This document shows, in pieces, positions 46,833 to 56,284 of a stretch of DNA of 64,000 nt (within the stretch, counting starts at the first letter, position 1; the number at the start of each line of letters is the position of its first letter). Made by a program: the position numbers and the translations under genes. This DNA comes from Paenibacillus sp. V4I7 (GTDB lineage: Bacteria; Bacillota; Bacilli; Paenibacillales; NBRC-103111). Where the stretch lies: the NCBI RefSeq assembly GCF_030817275.1, contig NZ_JAUSZD010000002.1:4154001-4218000 (forward strand), written 5' to 3'. The notes beneath the pieces are model-generated. The model was not told where the DNA came from. It saw only the letters and a list, made by a program, of their open reading frames with translations, and searched no databases.

Positions 46833-47363
46833 CTAAACAATTTCATCAATAATCCCAAAAGATAAGGCCTCTTCAGGACTCATATACCAATTGCGTTGAT
46901 GCTCCTGTACACGATGCAGCTCGTCTGTATGCAGTTTCGTTTTCGATAAGATATAGTCATCATAAATGTTTTGCAGCCTTTGTGTTTCATCCACACGATT
47001 CTTCAAGTGTTCCAAATGACCGTCGATATGTGTAGATACAGAATGATACATGAATGTACTAAGTCGGCCAGCGTACCTCTTATGACCACTAACAGCAATT
47101 AGTAAACTCATGCTAGCAGCAAGTCCATACACGTATGTATGCACCGGCGTCTTACTGTTATCAATCACATTGATCAATCCTAGACCATCATAGACACTCC
47201 CCCCATTACTATTAATAATTAAGTCGATGGGCAGACGTTTGAAGTCTTTTTCTTTCTTATCTTTGTCATCATCAAATTGATTAATTTTCATGATTTGCTC
47301 GACAATGGTTTTCACAGAGCTTTTATTAATGCCATCGAATAGATATAGGGTCCTGTCATTCAT
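46833..47363 (-). CDS. ClpP-like serine protease, non-canonical
   Basis: A 176-residue Clp-protease-fold protein: LIINSNGGSVYDGL (oxyanion region), catalytic Ser84 in GLAASMSLL and His107 in MYHSV. The FxxPxxD-type C-terminus reads YMSPEEALSFGIIDEIV. It differs from housekeeping ClpP by a charged insertion (DDDKDKKEKDFKR, about 31-43) and by YHS in place of IHQP. The start is the ATG at 47361-47363, six bases after AGGAGG. It may be a specialised ClpP paralogue or a prophage-type protease. No chaperone partner is adjacent. Confidence 0.85.
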   Translation of the reverse strand: MNDRTLYLFDGINKSSVKTIVEQIMKINQFDDDKDKKEKDFKRLPIDLIINSNGGSVYDGLGLINVIDNSKTPVHTYVYGLAASMSLLIAVSGHKRYAGRLSTFMYHSVSTHIDGHLEHLKNRVDETQRLQNIYDDYILSKTKLHTDELHRVQEHQRNWYMSPEEALSFGIIDEIV

Positions 47364-47460
47364 AGCATGCCTCCTGTCCATATGGCCTACTGATACGTTA
47401 GTCTATTCTCGTTTTATAGACTTTGTAACTCTTTTCCCTTTCTTTTCTGGATTTTTGGGC

Positions 47461-47490
47461 AAAATAAAAAGGCCAACCCGTTGGTTGACC
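47461..47490 (-). terminator. Terminator after the chemotaxis receptor gene
   Basis: On the minus strand GGTCAACC / GGTTGGCC (one G-U pair) forms a stem with an AACG loop followed by TTTTTATTTT, 44 bases past the receptor's stop codon. Confidence 0.88.
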
Positions 47491-47533
47491 TCTCAATACC
47501 CTTTTGACAAGCTTGTTTAAACCGTTAGGAATA

Positions 47534-49561
47534 TTAATGAGTTTTGAATCTAGAAAGCGATTCTTGCAGTTCTTGCGCCATATTGCTTAAATCCTCTGCT
47601 GAGGCGGATATTTCATACATGGTTGCGTGCTGCTTCTTGGACCCTTCAGAAATGCCTTGTCCATGGTCATAAGAGGCTTTGGTCATGTGAACAATTTCGC
47701 TCATGGACGCCGTTACTTCCTCCGTGCCAGCCGACATTTCCTGAGATGCAGCCGATACTTCCTGGATTTGGTCCGAAATTTCTTGGAATGTCGAGGTAAC
47801 ACGGTTAAAGACTTGCCCTGCCGCATCAATAAGCTCGGAACCTTTCTCTACGTCCAGCACACCTTTATTCATTGCTTGTACGGCTCTTGACGTCGAAGAC
47901 TGCACTTCCCGAATCAAACTCGAAATATCAGCTGCAGAGGATGACGACTGTTCCGCCAGCTTCTTGACTTCGTTCGCCACTACCGCAAACCCGCGTCCTT
48001 GTTCGCCAGCGCGCGCTGCCTCAATAGAAGCATTGAGTGATAGCAGCTGGGTTTGGCTTGTAATTTCGGTAATAACCGACACAATTTCACCGATTTTTTG
48101 TGAGTATGATTCAAGTGCTCTCATATCATCCGCAGATTTCCCGACGGATTCATTAATGAACTTCATCTGTTCGACAGCCTGATTGATCGCAACGCGTCCT
48201 TGCTGAACTTCCTGCAGTGATGCATGCGATGCTTCTGTCACGACCGACGAAGATTCTGCAATCCGTTGTACCCCAATAGCCATTTCCCCCATCGCGGTCG
48301 ATGTCTGCTCCGCTCCCTGCAGTTGACCTTTACTCGCATTGAACACTTCTTGAATCGATTGGGCGATCGCAGTGGAAATGTCGACCGATTCCGCAGCGCA
48401 AGCCGTAAGCTCCTCCGACGAAGCGCCTAACTGTTCCGCGGTGTATCTAGCCTTTCCGACAATGTCTGAGAAAGAATCGAGCATAAGATTCATGTTATCG
48501 GCAAGCTGTCCGAGCTCGTCACTTCGCTTGATAGCAAGACGATGCGTTAAATCGCCCTCAGCCATCTTCTTCACTGCTTCCGTAATAGCAATAATTGGGT
48601 TCGTTGTTTTCGTCGAGACAATCAGTGCGAAAGCCGCTACTACGATAGTCGTAATCACTGTCAGCCATATCGATACTTGATTTGATGTCTTTACTGAGGT
48701 ATATACTTCCTCATTCACTATATTCGTAACCAAGCGCCAGCCTGTTGACGGGATTGTATCAAAGCTAATTTCTGCAGCGACCCCATCCTCGCGAGTAAAT
48801 TGAAACGTTCCTTTGTCATCTTTCAAAACAGTCTCTTTAAACTTAGCTGCTTCCGACGGCGTAAATACATCCTCCATTTTTTTGCCCACTTTACCTGCGT
48901 CAGGATGGGTTAAAAGCATTCCGGAAGGAGACATTAAGTAACCGTAGCCTGTCTCCCCTATTTGTATCGTCTTGGTGTACACGGTAAGATTATCCGTTGT
49001 TAATGGACAGAATAATCCACCGATATAGTTTTGCATATCATCAAGCAGCGGGACAAATACAATGATGACATTTTTACCCGAAGCTTTACTGACTAGCAAA
49101 TCACTACTCACTGGAAGCTTCGTCTGCTTGGCTTGCTTAACATAATCGCGTTCAGCAATGGGAATCTTTTGACCAGCCGAAGTAAGGGCAATATCATCTT
49201 TATTTGCATAAACATACTGTTCAACTTCTTTGTTCGCTTGTTCAAATTTCTTAAGCGTCTTCATAATTTCCTGTTCATTACCACTCTTGATCTCGTCAAA
49301 CTTGAGCATTTCTTTCAAAATCGCTATATGCCGCTGGATGGAATAGTCAATTGCTGTTGCATTGGCTTTAACGACACTCTCTTCCTTGGAGTGAACTTCA
49401 CTTGTAACGACATTCTTCAAATAGTAAGAAGAAAAAATAATACTAAACAACATCGGTACTAGCGCAATAATAAGAAACATGGCCGTCATTCTTGTTTTAA
49501 AAGACTTAAATGATAGATTTCTTGCCAAACCTTTTACATTTAGTGTTTTCTGTGGCTTCAT
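47534..49561 (-). CDS. Methyl-accepting chemotaxis protein
   Basis: A 675-residue receptor. Membrane helices near 27-48 and 300-322 flank a double-Cache sensor ([24 protein letters not shown]). A HAMP domain follows ([14 protein letters not shown]), then the long helical signalling domain with the hairpin tip [20 protein letters not shown]. Adaptation helices around [10 protein letters not shown] suit methylation. It senses an unknown outside ligand and signals to CheA/CheW. ATG after GGAGGAG. It stands alone. It is intact, unlike the receptor relic at 7693-8379. Confidence 0.95.
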   Translation of the reverse strand: MKPQKTLNVKGLARNLSFKSFKTRMTAMFLIIALVPMLFSIIFSSYYLKNVVTSEVHSKEESVVKANATAIDYSIQRHIAILKEMLKFDEIKSGNEQEIMKTLKKFEQANKEVEQYVYANKDDIALTSAGQKIPIAERDYVKQAKQTKLPVSSDLLVSKASGKNVIIVFVPLLDDMQNYIGGLFCPLTTDNLTVYTKTIQIGETGYGYLMSPSGMLLTHPDAGKVGKKMEDVFTPSEAAKFKETVLKDDKGTFQFTREDGVAAEISFDTIPSTGWRLVTNIVNEEVYTSVKTSNQVSIWLTVITTIVVAAFALIVSTKTTNPIIAITEAVKKMAEGDLTHRLAIKRSDELGQLADNMNLMLDSFSDIVGKARYTAEQLGASSEELTACAAESVDISTAIAQSIQEVFNASKGQLQGAEQTSTAMGEMAIGVQRIAESSSVVTEASHASLQEVQQGRVAINQAVEQMKFINESVGKSADDMRALESYSQKIGEIVSVITEITSQTQLLSLNASIEAARAGEQGRGFAVVANEVKKLAEQSSSSAADISSLIREVQSSTSRAVQAMNKGVLDVEKGSELIDAAGQVFNRVTSTFQEISDQIQEVSAASQEMSAGTEEVTASMSEIVHMTKASYDHGQGISEGSKKQHATMYEISASAEDLSNMAQELQESLSRFKTH

Positions 49562-49735
49562 TCCTTATGACTCCTCCATTTGATCATTAATCTTTCCTGT
49601 GAATTCGATATATTTCGTCAAATTCCTCTATATTTCGACATTAAGTAGAGGCAGCATTCAGTAATTATTAGAATAAAAAAAAACACGCCAATCCGCGATG
49701 TTTTTCACGGTTTGAACATGTTCTTTTTCACCCGA

Positions 49736-51736
49736 CTATTCGGCATCTATTTCAACTAACTGCACAATAAAGATCGAGCCTTTGCCCAACTCCGTATCAA
49801 CAACCACTTTCCCATGATGTGCTTCAATGATTTCCTTGACAATAGATAACCCTAGACCCGTTCCTCCGATTTTCCTGCGATCCGAATTATCGACACGGTA
49901 AAACCTCGTAAACAGTTTGTCCAAAGCCTCGGCTGGAATCCCAAGACCATAATCTTGTATCTTAATTAACACTTTACCGTTATCGGTTTCAACATAAATA
50001 TCAATTTTCGTCGCACCCGGCGAATACTTAATCGCATTGGAGATCAAATTATGGAACACTTGCTTTAAACGGTCTTCATCTCCTTGGACAAATATTGGCT
50101 CGGCTGCTGCATGCAGCTCAGCTTCGTGATTGTCTTTCCCCTGCCACTGCTCAACGATTTCGCGGAGTAACAAAACAGCATCCAAAGATTGGAAATGAAA
50201 CTCTTGCCGGCCCGAATCCATGCGCTGCAAATCAAGAAAATCGTTAATCAAATTCGATAGGCGTAAGGATTCTTTATGAATCGTCTCGATATACTTGGCG
50301 CGCTTCTCTTCCGTCACTGCACGTGTTGCCAGGATTTCAATAAAACCCACAATCGAGGATAGTGGTGTCCGAATTTCATGAGAAATAATGCTAACGAACT
50401 CATTTTTTAACTCATCAACTCGCTCTTCTTCGGTACGATCTCTAAATCCGATTAGATGTCCCCTTAGCGTCCCTTCCATTTCACCTGAAATTGGATTGAC
50501 ATAGCACTCATAGTGCCTTGTTTCACCTTTCAACGTTAATCTAGATATTCGTTTACGAAAAGGCGGGATGGTTTGTTCGAAATAAGCGTCAATGACCTCA
50601 TCAAAAGCAGCGTCTGCGGTTTTCATTCCTAGACAATAGCTAGACATCCTTTCTCCGCTTTCGAGTGGACGTTCAAAGAAATGTTCCACGCGGCGATTTG
50701 TAAAGTTGACCCGTCCTTCTGTATCACACATGATAATGGCTTCATGGCTGGACTCAAGCATCCGCTCAATTATATCGCTTTGTTCTGAAATCTTTCTCTC
50801 AGCCAGCTGGCTTTCACCAAGCAGCACCTTATATTTATTTTTACTATCCTTCACCTGCTGGAAGAGCTCTGTCATACTCAGATACATTTTGGTAAACTCA
50901 TATATCATTCCTGCAAGCACAATATTTGCACATACAAAGGTGTTCCACCTAGCCACATACCATCCCACACTGAAGCGACCGCCGCCACAAAGAATAATCG
51001 CCACATCAAGCATTGAAGCTAGTATGGCTACACATAGCCAGGTCGAAGTAACCGTACTCGCTTTGGTTCTTTTATAGTAGACAATTAATGTTATCAAAGT
51101 AATGAAGACAATAGGCAGCCCAAGACCATATATAAACAAAGGCGTTAGCTTACCTTGTGACAACACGGCCGGCATTTGATTTTTGAAATGCGTAGTGATG
51201 TAAGTCAATCCTGTGATTAGTAAAACGACACCTATCAAGGTGTAAAGACCTAATCTCTTAGCCTTACTAGCACTATAATTAACATGCGCATATTTGGATT
51301 CAATCCTCATATGGAGAGCAATCGCTAAAGGAAAACCTGCGTGCAAGAATACGTATAGCCAAGCCGAAGTTTGCGTTCCTGCATGGAACAAGCCATTTTC
51401 AGCGAAAACACGAGGGAACGTGAGGATATAGACCAAACTCATACCACCAGAGAACAGATACAAGGCAAACAGGACGAGTACCGACGGTGATCGATTGATT
51501 TTGAACTGACTATAAATCACGTAGGCTGTAATTAATTCAAAACAAATAACGGTAGAGAAAATAGCCGGCTGATAGGCCTGCAGCTCGACTAACTGTATCC
51601 TTACAAACGGCACGGAAAATAGTGAAATCAAAGCCACAATAGCCCCAATCATAAAAGCAAACCGCCGCTGTGATGGATTTGACTTCATCGTTATTAAATT
51701 ATATATCATTGCCGGTGAAGCTTGATCCTGATTCAT
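49736..51736 (-). CDS. Sensor histidine kinase with MASE4-like membrane sensor and PAS
   Basis: A 666-residue kinase. The N-terminal ~300 residues form 7-8 membrane helices with the MASE4 pattern LTFPRVFAENGLFHAGTQTS followed by AWLYVFLHAGFPLAIALH. A short coiled coil and a PAS domain come next (about 315-420; EAIIMCDTEGRVNFTN). The kinase core has FVSIISHEIRTPLSS (His near 450), ISNAIKYSPG, DYGLGIP and GGTGLGLSIVKEI. The ligand of MASE4 domains is unknown. No response regulator is adjacent. The ATG lies four bases after GGAGG, a short spacing. Confidence 0.92.
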   Translation of the reverse strand: MNQDQASPAMIYNLITMKSNPSQRRFAFMIGAIVALISLFSVPFVRIQLVELQAYQPAIFSTVICFELITAYVIYSQFKINRSPSVLVLFALYLFSGGMSLVYILTFPRVFAENGLFHAGTQTSAWLYVFLHAGFPLAIALHMRIESKYAHVNYSASKAKRLGLYTLIGVVLLITGLTYITTHFKNQMPAVLSQGKLTPLFIYGLGLPIVFITLITLIVYYKRTKASTVTSTWLCVAILASMLDVAIILCGGGRFSVGWYVARWNTFVCANIVLAGMIYEFTKMYLSMTELFQQVKDSKNKYKVLLGESQLAERKISEQSDIIERMLESSHEAIIMCDTEGRVNFTNRRVEHFFERPLESGERMSSYCLGMKTADAAFDEVIDAYFEQTIPPFRKRISRLTLKGETRHYECYVNPISGEMEGTLRGHLIGFRDRTEEERVDELKNEFVSIISHEIRTPLSSIVGFIEILATRAVTEEKRAKYIETIHKESLRLSNLINDFLDLQRMDSGRQEFHFQSLDAVLLLREIVEQWQGKDNHEAELHAAAEPIFVQGDEDRLKQVFHNLISNAIKYSPGATKIDIYVETDNGKVLIKIQDYGLGIPAEALDKLFTRFYRVDNSDRRKIGGTGLGLSIVKEIIEAHHGKVVVDTELGKGSIFIVQLVEIDAE

Positions 51737-51802
51737 AAAACCTCCGCGAATTGATCTTCCTTTTCACAAGATTCGACAAAGCTTAACTCACTTCCTTCTT
51801 GT

Positions 51803-51841
51803 AAAAAAGCCTCACTTCTTCCAGTTGCAGAAGTGAGGCTT
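51803..51841 (-). terminator. Terminator after the lactonase/alkyltransferase-like pair
   Basis: AGCCTCACTTCT and AGAAGTGAGGCT are exact complements with a TCCAGTTGC loop, followed on the minus strand by TTTTTT. It lies 12 bases after the alkyltransferase-like gene. Confidence 0.92.
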
Positions 51842-51852
51842 CCTATGTACAT

Positions 51853-52170
51853 TCATGCATCTTCTTGCATTTGATACTGGTAATGCGCAAGAGAAATATA
51901 CCGCTGATCCGTAATGATGATACCTTCTGCTTGTAGTAAAAAACTTTGCATATGAGATCCCTCATCATCACTGATTGCTATCTCTCCCTTTGCATTAATG
52001 ACTCTGTGCCACGGAAGACGATGCTTCTTGCTCATTGCATGCAAAATTCGTACAACTTGCCGAGCCGCCCTTGGGCTTCCGGCAAGCCTGGCAATCTGAC
52101 CATAGGTCATGACTTTGCCCTCGGGGATACTTCGAATGATGTGAATAACCCGCTCCGTGAAAGGTGTCAT
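51853..52170 (-). CDS. Alkyltransferase-like DNA-binding protein (ATL)
   Basis: A 105-residue protein with the DNA-binding fold of O6-alkylguanine methyltransferases (GKVMTYGQIARLAGSPRAARQVVRILH). The active-site PCHRV is PWHRV (53-57): Trp54 replaces the alkyl-accepting cysteine. ATL proteins of this type bind and flag alkylated guanines for nucleotide excision repair without removing the alkyl group. Its start overlaps the stop of the lactonase gene by ATGA, so the two are translated together, although no functional link is known. Confidence 0.93.
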   Translation of the reverse strand: MTPFTERVIHIIRSIPEGKVMTYGQIARLAGSPRAARQVVRILHAMSKKHRLPWHRVINAKGEIAISDDEGSHMQSFLLQAEGIIITDQRYISLAHYQYQMQEDA

Positions 52171-53261
52171 TCTACACTAGCAAACTTGATGCATACCGGT
52201 TTAGACACATGTAGCACACTTCCGGTTGGAACGAGCTTCCCCGATTGCGAGTCACGTGAGAACGAAACAATATGATCCGAATCTTTGTTAGCTACCAGCA
52301 GAAATTGTCCATCCGGCGATATCGCAAAATTGCGTGGATGCTTCCCTAACGTAGGTGCGTACTCCACCACTGTTAACTTACCCGTAACTGGATCGATTGC
52401 ATACACGACAAGACTATCGTGCCCACGGTTAGATCCATATAGGAACTTTCCATCTGGTGAAACATGAATATCCGCACAGGCATTTTCCCCATCATAAGAC
52501 TCGGGGAGTGTGGAAATCGTTTGGATTTCGGTCAGCTCTCCTCGTTCTTCCTCATAACTGAATGCTGTGACTGTGGAGCCAAGTTCATTAATGACATAGC
52601 CAAAGGCATAGGACGGGTGGAAAGCAAAATGCCGCGGACCTGAACCAGGGGCTACTTGCACTTCATGATGAGGAATAAGCCGTTTGGCAGGGATATCGAG
52701 CTTGTACATCATAATCCGATCCATACCTAGATCACAGACTCCCGCATAACGGTTTGCTCGATCCAAGAAAACGGAGTGTGCACGAGGTCTATCCTGCACC
52801 GATAGGACACTTGAACCTTTGTGCTGCTGGATATCAGCCGTTGTACCTAAACGACCATCCGCTAACACAGGAGACAATCCTACCATACCCCCGTGATAAC
52901 TGGATACCATCACCACTTGGTTCGTATGGTCTAATGTAATGTGGCAGGTCGTCGCAGGCAGCGTGATCTCGTTGTTCAGAAACGTTAATTCTCCTGTAGC
53001 TGAATCAATATTATAAGAAGATGCCGCCCCGCAGCGCTGCTGATTCTCGTCAACACCCTCTGATAAGGCATATAGTTTCCAATTTCTCGCATCCACAGTC
53101 AAGAACGTCGGGTTTTGCAAACCATTTACTTGATGGGTGACTTCCAAGCTTCCATTCTCTTCATCGTATTGGCAGGTGTATACCCCAGGATTATTCGAAT
53201 CTGCATATGAACCTATAAATGCTAACGTTTTTTTCTTCTTTTCCAAAAATGCCACTCCCAT
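52167..53261 (-). CDS. Lactonase-family seven-bladed propeller (6-phosphogluconolactonase-like)
   Basis: A 364-residue protein of the YkgB/Pgl lactonase family: LAFIGSYADSNNPGVYTCQYD at the start, then repeated propeller blades with signatures NPTFLTVDARNWKLYAL, GPRHFAFHPSYAFGYVINE, CADIHVSPDGKFLYGSNRGHDS and HPRNFAISPDGQFLLVANKDS. Family members hydrolyse 6-phosphogluconolactone, though many have other lactone substrates. The start is uncertain: the ATG at 53259-53261 has a weak site, while a TTG five codons later follows GGGAG. It is coupled to the ATL gene downstream. Confidence 0.88.
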   Translation of the reverse strand: MGVAFLEKKKKTLAFIGSYADSNNPGVYTCQYDEENGSLEVTHQVNGLQNPTFLTVDARNWKLYALSEGVDENQQRCGAASSYNIDSATGELTFLNNEITLPATTCHITLDHTNQVVMVSSYHGGMVGLSPVLADGRLGTTADIQQHKGSSVLSVQDRPRAHSVFLDRANRYAGVCDLGMDRIMMYKLDIPAKRLIPHHEVQVAPGSGPRHFAFHPSYAFGYVINELGSTVTAFSYEEERGELTEIQTISTLPESYDGENACADIHVSPDGKFLYGSNRGHDSLVVYAIDPVTGKLTVVEYAPTLGKHPRNFAISPDGQFLLVANKDSDHIVSFSRDSQSGKLVPTGSVLHVSKPVCIKFASVE

Positions 53262-53314
53262 TCTTCTATTATCGATATCAGCATTATCTCAAATCCTCCT
53301 CTAAGGAGCAAACA

Positions 53315-53506
53315 TTATGAATGATCGGTCGGCTGAGGAGTGCTGCTGATCCCATAGAAAAACAAATGCACCATTTCCTCGATCAATGTGTCCATATTCC
53401 CATGTATTCCGGAATACTCCTGCATGGCGTCTGCCTGGTTCGTCGGCGTCCTCCAATAATGAGGTGGCACAACATTATCATTTTCCGCTATACTAGAGTT
53501 ATTCAA
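53315..53506 (-). pseudogene. Possible remnant of a TetR-type C-terminal domain
   Basis: A 63-codon open frame ends with IHGNMDTLIEEMVHLFFYGI, which recalls the last helices of TetR-family regulators, where a hydrophobic helix ends in a Gly-Ile pair. There is no DNA-binding domain, no ribosome site and no clear start (the frame opens at a TTG). If real it is a leftover of a deleted regulator. It could equally be a chance open frame. Confidence 0.25.
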
Positions 53507-53526
53507 TCAAGCTGGTCGTGAAGCAC

Positions 53527-53594
53527 ACGCCGCTTTCATCTATGTTCGTAAGGAGTCAGCTCCTAGCGAAAAGATGAGAGCGGCGTTTTGTTTT
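53527..53594 (+). terminator. Large compound hairpin with T-run ahead of the nuclease-like gene
   Basis: ACGCCGCTTTCATCT (53527-53541) and AGATGAGAGCGGCGT (53572-53586) pair along 15 bp with one G-T. Inside are TTCG/CGAA and AGGAG/CTCCT stems. TTTTGTTTT follows. It is a terminator by form but lies 33 bases before a start codon, with no plus-strand gene upstream. It may be a transcription attenuator in the leader of the following gene. Confidence 0.6.
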
Positions 53595-53626
53595 AGCCGA
53601 CAATCGCTTAGAAAGTAGGAATAACG

Positions 53627-54271
53627 ATGAAATTTGAGCAGGCATTCGAAGCTTTCATGACTTCACAGATTGCATTAGAGAAGTACGGACGCAGACGAGA
53701 ACGATTAGAGCGGGGGCTCGGATATGGAGAAATGGAATTTCTGCGCTCCGTCTGGTATCCGGCAGTAGGACATTTCGACCATCTTTACCCTGAATGGGAG
53801 GTGCGCGACTTCGCGAACGGCTACCGCTATTTGGACTTTGCTTATAGGCCAGGGGATGCTAAGGGTGTGATTGAGATCCAAGGCTACAGCTCCCACGCAC
53901 GCGATCTTGAGCTATGGAGATTCAAAGACCTCTGTCTCCGGCATTGCCATCTTGCTTTGGATGGCTGGCTGGTGATGCCAATCGCCTACCCATCCATTGT
54001 TGAGACTCCGAAGCAGTGTCAGCAGCTTATTCTTTCGTTCGTAGGTAAATTCATCTCATCCAATGTACCAGAGTCACTCTCTTGGATTGAAAGCGAAACA
54101 GTCCGATTCGCGCGGAGACTATTGCGCCCATTCTCCCCTTCAGACCTTTCCGCTCATCTCCAAGTAAGCACAAGACACGCCAGAACTGTCTTACACCTCT
54201 TATGCGAAAAGCAGCTATTAATTATATCGCGCGGACAAGAGCGGGCTCGGATGTACCAGCTTAATTTATAA
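53627..54271 (+). CDS. Probable PD-(D/E)XK-fold protein with C-terminal winged helix
   Basis: A 214-residue protein in two parts. Residues ~55-130 have the look of a restriction-endonuclease fold: YRYLDFAYRP (Asp), then KGVIEIQGYSSHARD (Glu-Ile-Gln in the ExK position), then LELWRFKDLCLRHCHLALDGWLVM, a helix-strand seen after the active site in DUF559/Vsr-like proteins. Residues ~160-214 form a winged helix (SPSDLSAHLQVSTRHARTVLHLL, then the wing QERARMYQLNL). Replacement of Lys by Gln may lower or change activity; it may act as a regulator. The assignment rests on pattern reading. AGTAGGAA precedes the ATG. It has a structured leader. Confidence 0.6.
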   Translation: MKFEQAFEAFMTSQIALEKYGRRRERLERGLGYGEMEFLRSVWYPAVGHFDHLYPEWEVRDFANGYRYLDFAYRPGDAKGVIEIQGYSSHARDLELWRFKDLCLRHCHLALDGWLVMPIAYPSIVETPKQCQQLILSFVGKFISSNVPESLSWIESETVRFARRLLRPFSPSDLSAHLQVSTRHARTVLHLLCEKQLLIISRGQERARMYQLNL

Positions 54272-54640
54272 GGAATTACGAAGACTGGATCACTTGGACG
54301 GTTTCTGAGGAAATCCTCTTCAGCATGGTTTTCCAATTGGACCGGAAGGCCGGATTCACCTCGCATGTCGGGACGAGTACGTCATCGATACTACTGAAAG
54401 GGAACGTCGGTACGCTATTTATGCTAAATTGGCCTGTTTAATTACTTAGACGGAACTACAATCTCTTATTTCCACTTTTAGGACAGTATTTCAGCCAAAA
54501 TGGCCATATAGCGCATCGACGTTCCTCTACTGACCAAAAAGGCAGCAATATATTGTTCCCAATAGCTACTCGCATCCAATCCTTTCAGCGAACCTAATCC
54601 TCTGGCGTTTGCGCAGCTGGGCTGCCGTTCCTAACAAAAA
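54272..54640. repeat. Gene-free stretch with an inverted pair of the 20-bp element
   Basis: No gene is supported. GGAACGTCGGTACGCTATTT (54401-54420) and the inverted ATATAGCGCATCGACGTTCC (54506-54525) are the same element as the copies at 35705-35878, here arranged as one inverted pair 85 bp apart. The rest shows no clear structure. Confidence 0.7.
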
Positions 54641-54672
54641 AAGAAGGCAAGACTCATCGTCCGCCCTCCTCT
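54640..54672 (-). terminator. Weak terminator after pruA
   Basis: On the minus strand an imperfect GGCGGAC / GTC-TTGCC stem is followed by TTCTTTTTTT, a few bases past the pruA stop codon. The T-run is convincing, the stem less so. Confidence 0.4.
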
Positions 54673-54680
54673 GCCAATCC

Positions 54681-56249
54681 TTATATTTTGCGTGAAGTCA
54701 GTTTCGCTTGTGTGAGAAGCATGAGGTAATCGTAACCGCCTGCTTTGGAATCTGTTCCCGACATATTGAAGCCGCCGAATGGATGTACACCCACCAATGC
54801 GCCTGTGCATTTGCGATTAATGTACAAGTTGCCGCAGTGAACAGTGTCTAATGCCTCAGAAATCCGCTCCTCATTCGTGGAGAAGTAAGAGCCCGTCAAA
54901 CCAAATTCCGTATCATTGTACATCGCGATGGCTTCTTTCCAATCCTTCGCTTTAGCGATAGCCAAGACTGGTCCGAAGATCTCTTCCTGCATAACACGCG
55001 CTTTGCCGCTTACATCGCCGAACACAGTTGGCTGAATGTAATAGCCGTTTCCTTCGGCCTTATTACCACCTGCAAGCAGTGTTCCTTCGGTTTTCCCAAT
55101 TTCAATGTAATCTAAAATTTTATCATAGGAACCTTTATCAATGACCGGACCTGCTGCGAAATTGTGCTCAGGCAGGCCGCTTTGCAGCTGGTTCGTCAGA
55201 GCAACTACTTTGTCTACCACTATGTCGTAAACAGATTCAACAATGATAGCACGTGAACCAGCTGAGCATTTCTGCCCTTGGAAGCCGAAGGCTGAAGCCA
55301 CAATCGCAGCGGCAGCCGCGTCGAGATCCGCTGTTTCGTCCACGACAATACCGTCTTTGCCGCCCATTTCCGCAATCACACGCTTAATCCAAATTTGACC
55401 TGGCGCCACGTCCGCGGCCAACTTGTTGATGCGCAAACCAATCTCTTTGGAACCCGTAAAGCTAATGAAACGAGTCTTCGGATGTGTCGTTAAATAGTCT
55501 CCTACTTCCGCACCGCTTCCTGGAATGAAATTAATTACGCCAGCAGGAAGTCCAACTTCCTCCATAAGAGCCACGAATTTGTGAGCAATAACAGGCGTTG
55601 TTGAAGCTGGCTTCACCAAAACAGTGTTACCAGAAACAACCGCCGCAATGGTCATTCCTACACAAATCGCTAGTGGAAAATTCCATGGCGGGATAATAAC
55701 GCCTACGCCTAATGGGATATAACTAATTTGGTTGTTTTCACCGGGAATTTTGGCTAACGGCTGCGTCTCGTTGATTTGGCTCAAACGAATCATTTCGCGC
55801 GCGTAGAACTCGATGAAATCAATCGCTTCAGCAGTATCTACATCCGCTTCAACGTAGTTTTTGCCTGATTCCAGAATCATCAACGCTGAGAATTCATGCT
55901 TACGATCACGCATTAGCGCAGCAGCTTTAAATAAATATTCCGCACGCTCTCTAGCGGGAACCTTTTTCCAAGTTTCGAATGTTTCGAGGGCAACGTTCAT
56001 CGCTTTTTCAGCAAGTTTCTGATCCGCTTTGCTAACGTATCCAATGATTTCGTCTACATTCCCCGGGTTAATCGAAGTGATCTTAGCATCAGTTACAATT
56101 TTCTCAGTACCGATATATAGCGGGTATTCGCGCCCCAGCTCACTTTTCACATTGGCAATGGCAGCTTGCATCGCCTTCACATTTTCCTCTAGACCAAAAT
56201 CAGTAAATGGCTCATTTGCATACATACTAACCTTCGTAAATGTATTCAT
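54681..56249 (-). CDS. pruA: L-glutamate gamma-semialdehyde dehydrogenase
   Basis: A 522-residue NAD-dependent aldehyde dehydrogenase of the RocA/PutC group, oxidising glutamate semialdehyde (pyrroline-5-carboxylate) to glutamate. It has PPWNFPLAI, the glycine motif FTGSKEIG, the general base Glu in EMGGKDGIV, and catalytic Cys near 329 in FGFQGQKCSAGSR. The C-terminal HPFGGFNMSGTDSKAGG is typical. ATG after AGAGGAG. It starts 35 bases after the proline dehydrogenase gene, forming the two-step proline-to-glutamate operon. Confidence 0.96.
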   Translation of the reverse strand: MNTFTKVSMYANEPFTDFGLEENVKAMQAAIANVKSELGREYPLYIGTEKIVTDAKITSINPGNVDEIIGYVSKADQKLAEKAMNVALETFETWKKVPARERAEYLFKAAALMRDRKHEFSALMILESGKNYVEADVDTAEAIDFIEFYAREMIRLSQINETQPLAKIPGENNQISYIPLGVGVIIPPWNFPLAICVGMTIAAVVSGNTVLVKPASTTPVIAHKFVALMEEVGLPAGVINFIPGSGAEVGDYLTTHPKTRFISFTGSKEIGLRINKLAADVAPGQIWIKRVIAEMGGKDGIVVDETADLDAAAAAIVASAFGFQGQKCSAGSRAIIVESVYDIVVDKVVALTNQLQSGLPEHNFAAGPVIDKGSYDKILDYIEIGKTEGTLLAGGNKAEGNGYYIQPTVFGDVSGKARVMQEEIFGPVLAIAKAKDWKEAIAMYNDTEFGLTGSYFSTNEERISEALDTVHCGNLYINRKCTGALVGVHPFGGFNMSGTDSKAGGYDYLMLLTQAKLTSRKI

Positions 56250-56284
56250 CTTTTTTTCTCCTCTCCGAATGGGAAACCTGGTTG

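Noticed and set aside
53321-53521. Plus-strand frame of 66 codons opposite the TetR-like remnant
   Set aside because: No ribosome site, and composition typical of a shadow frame.
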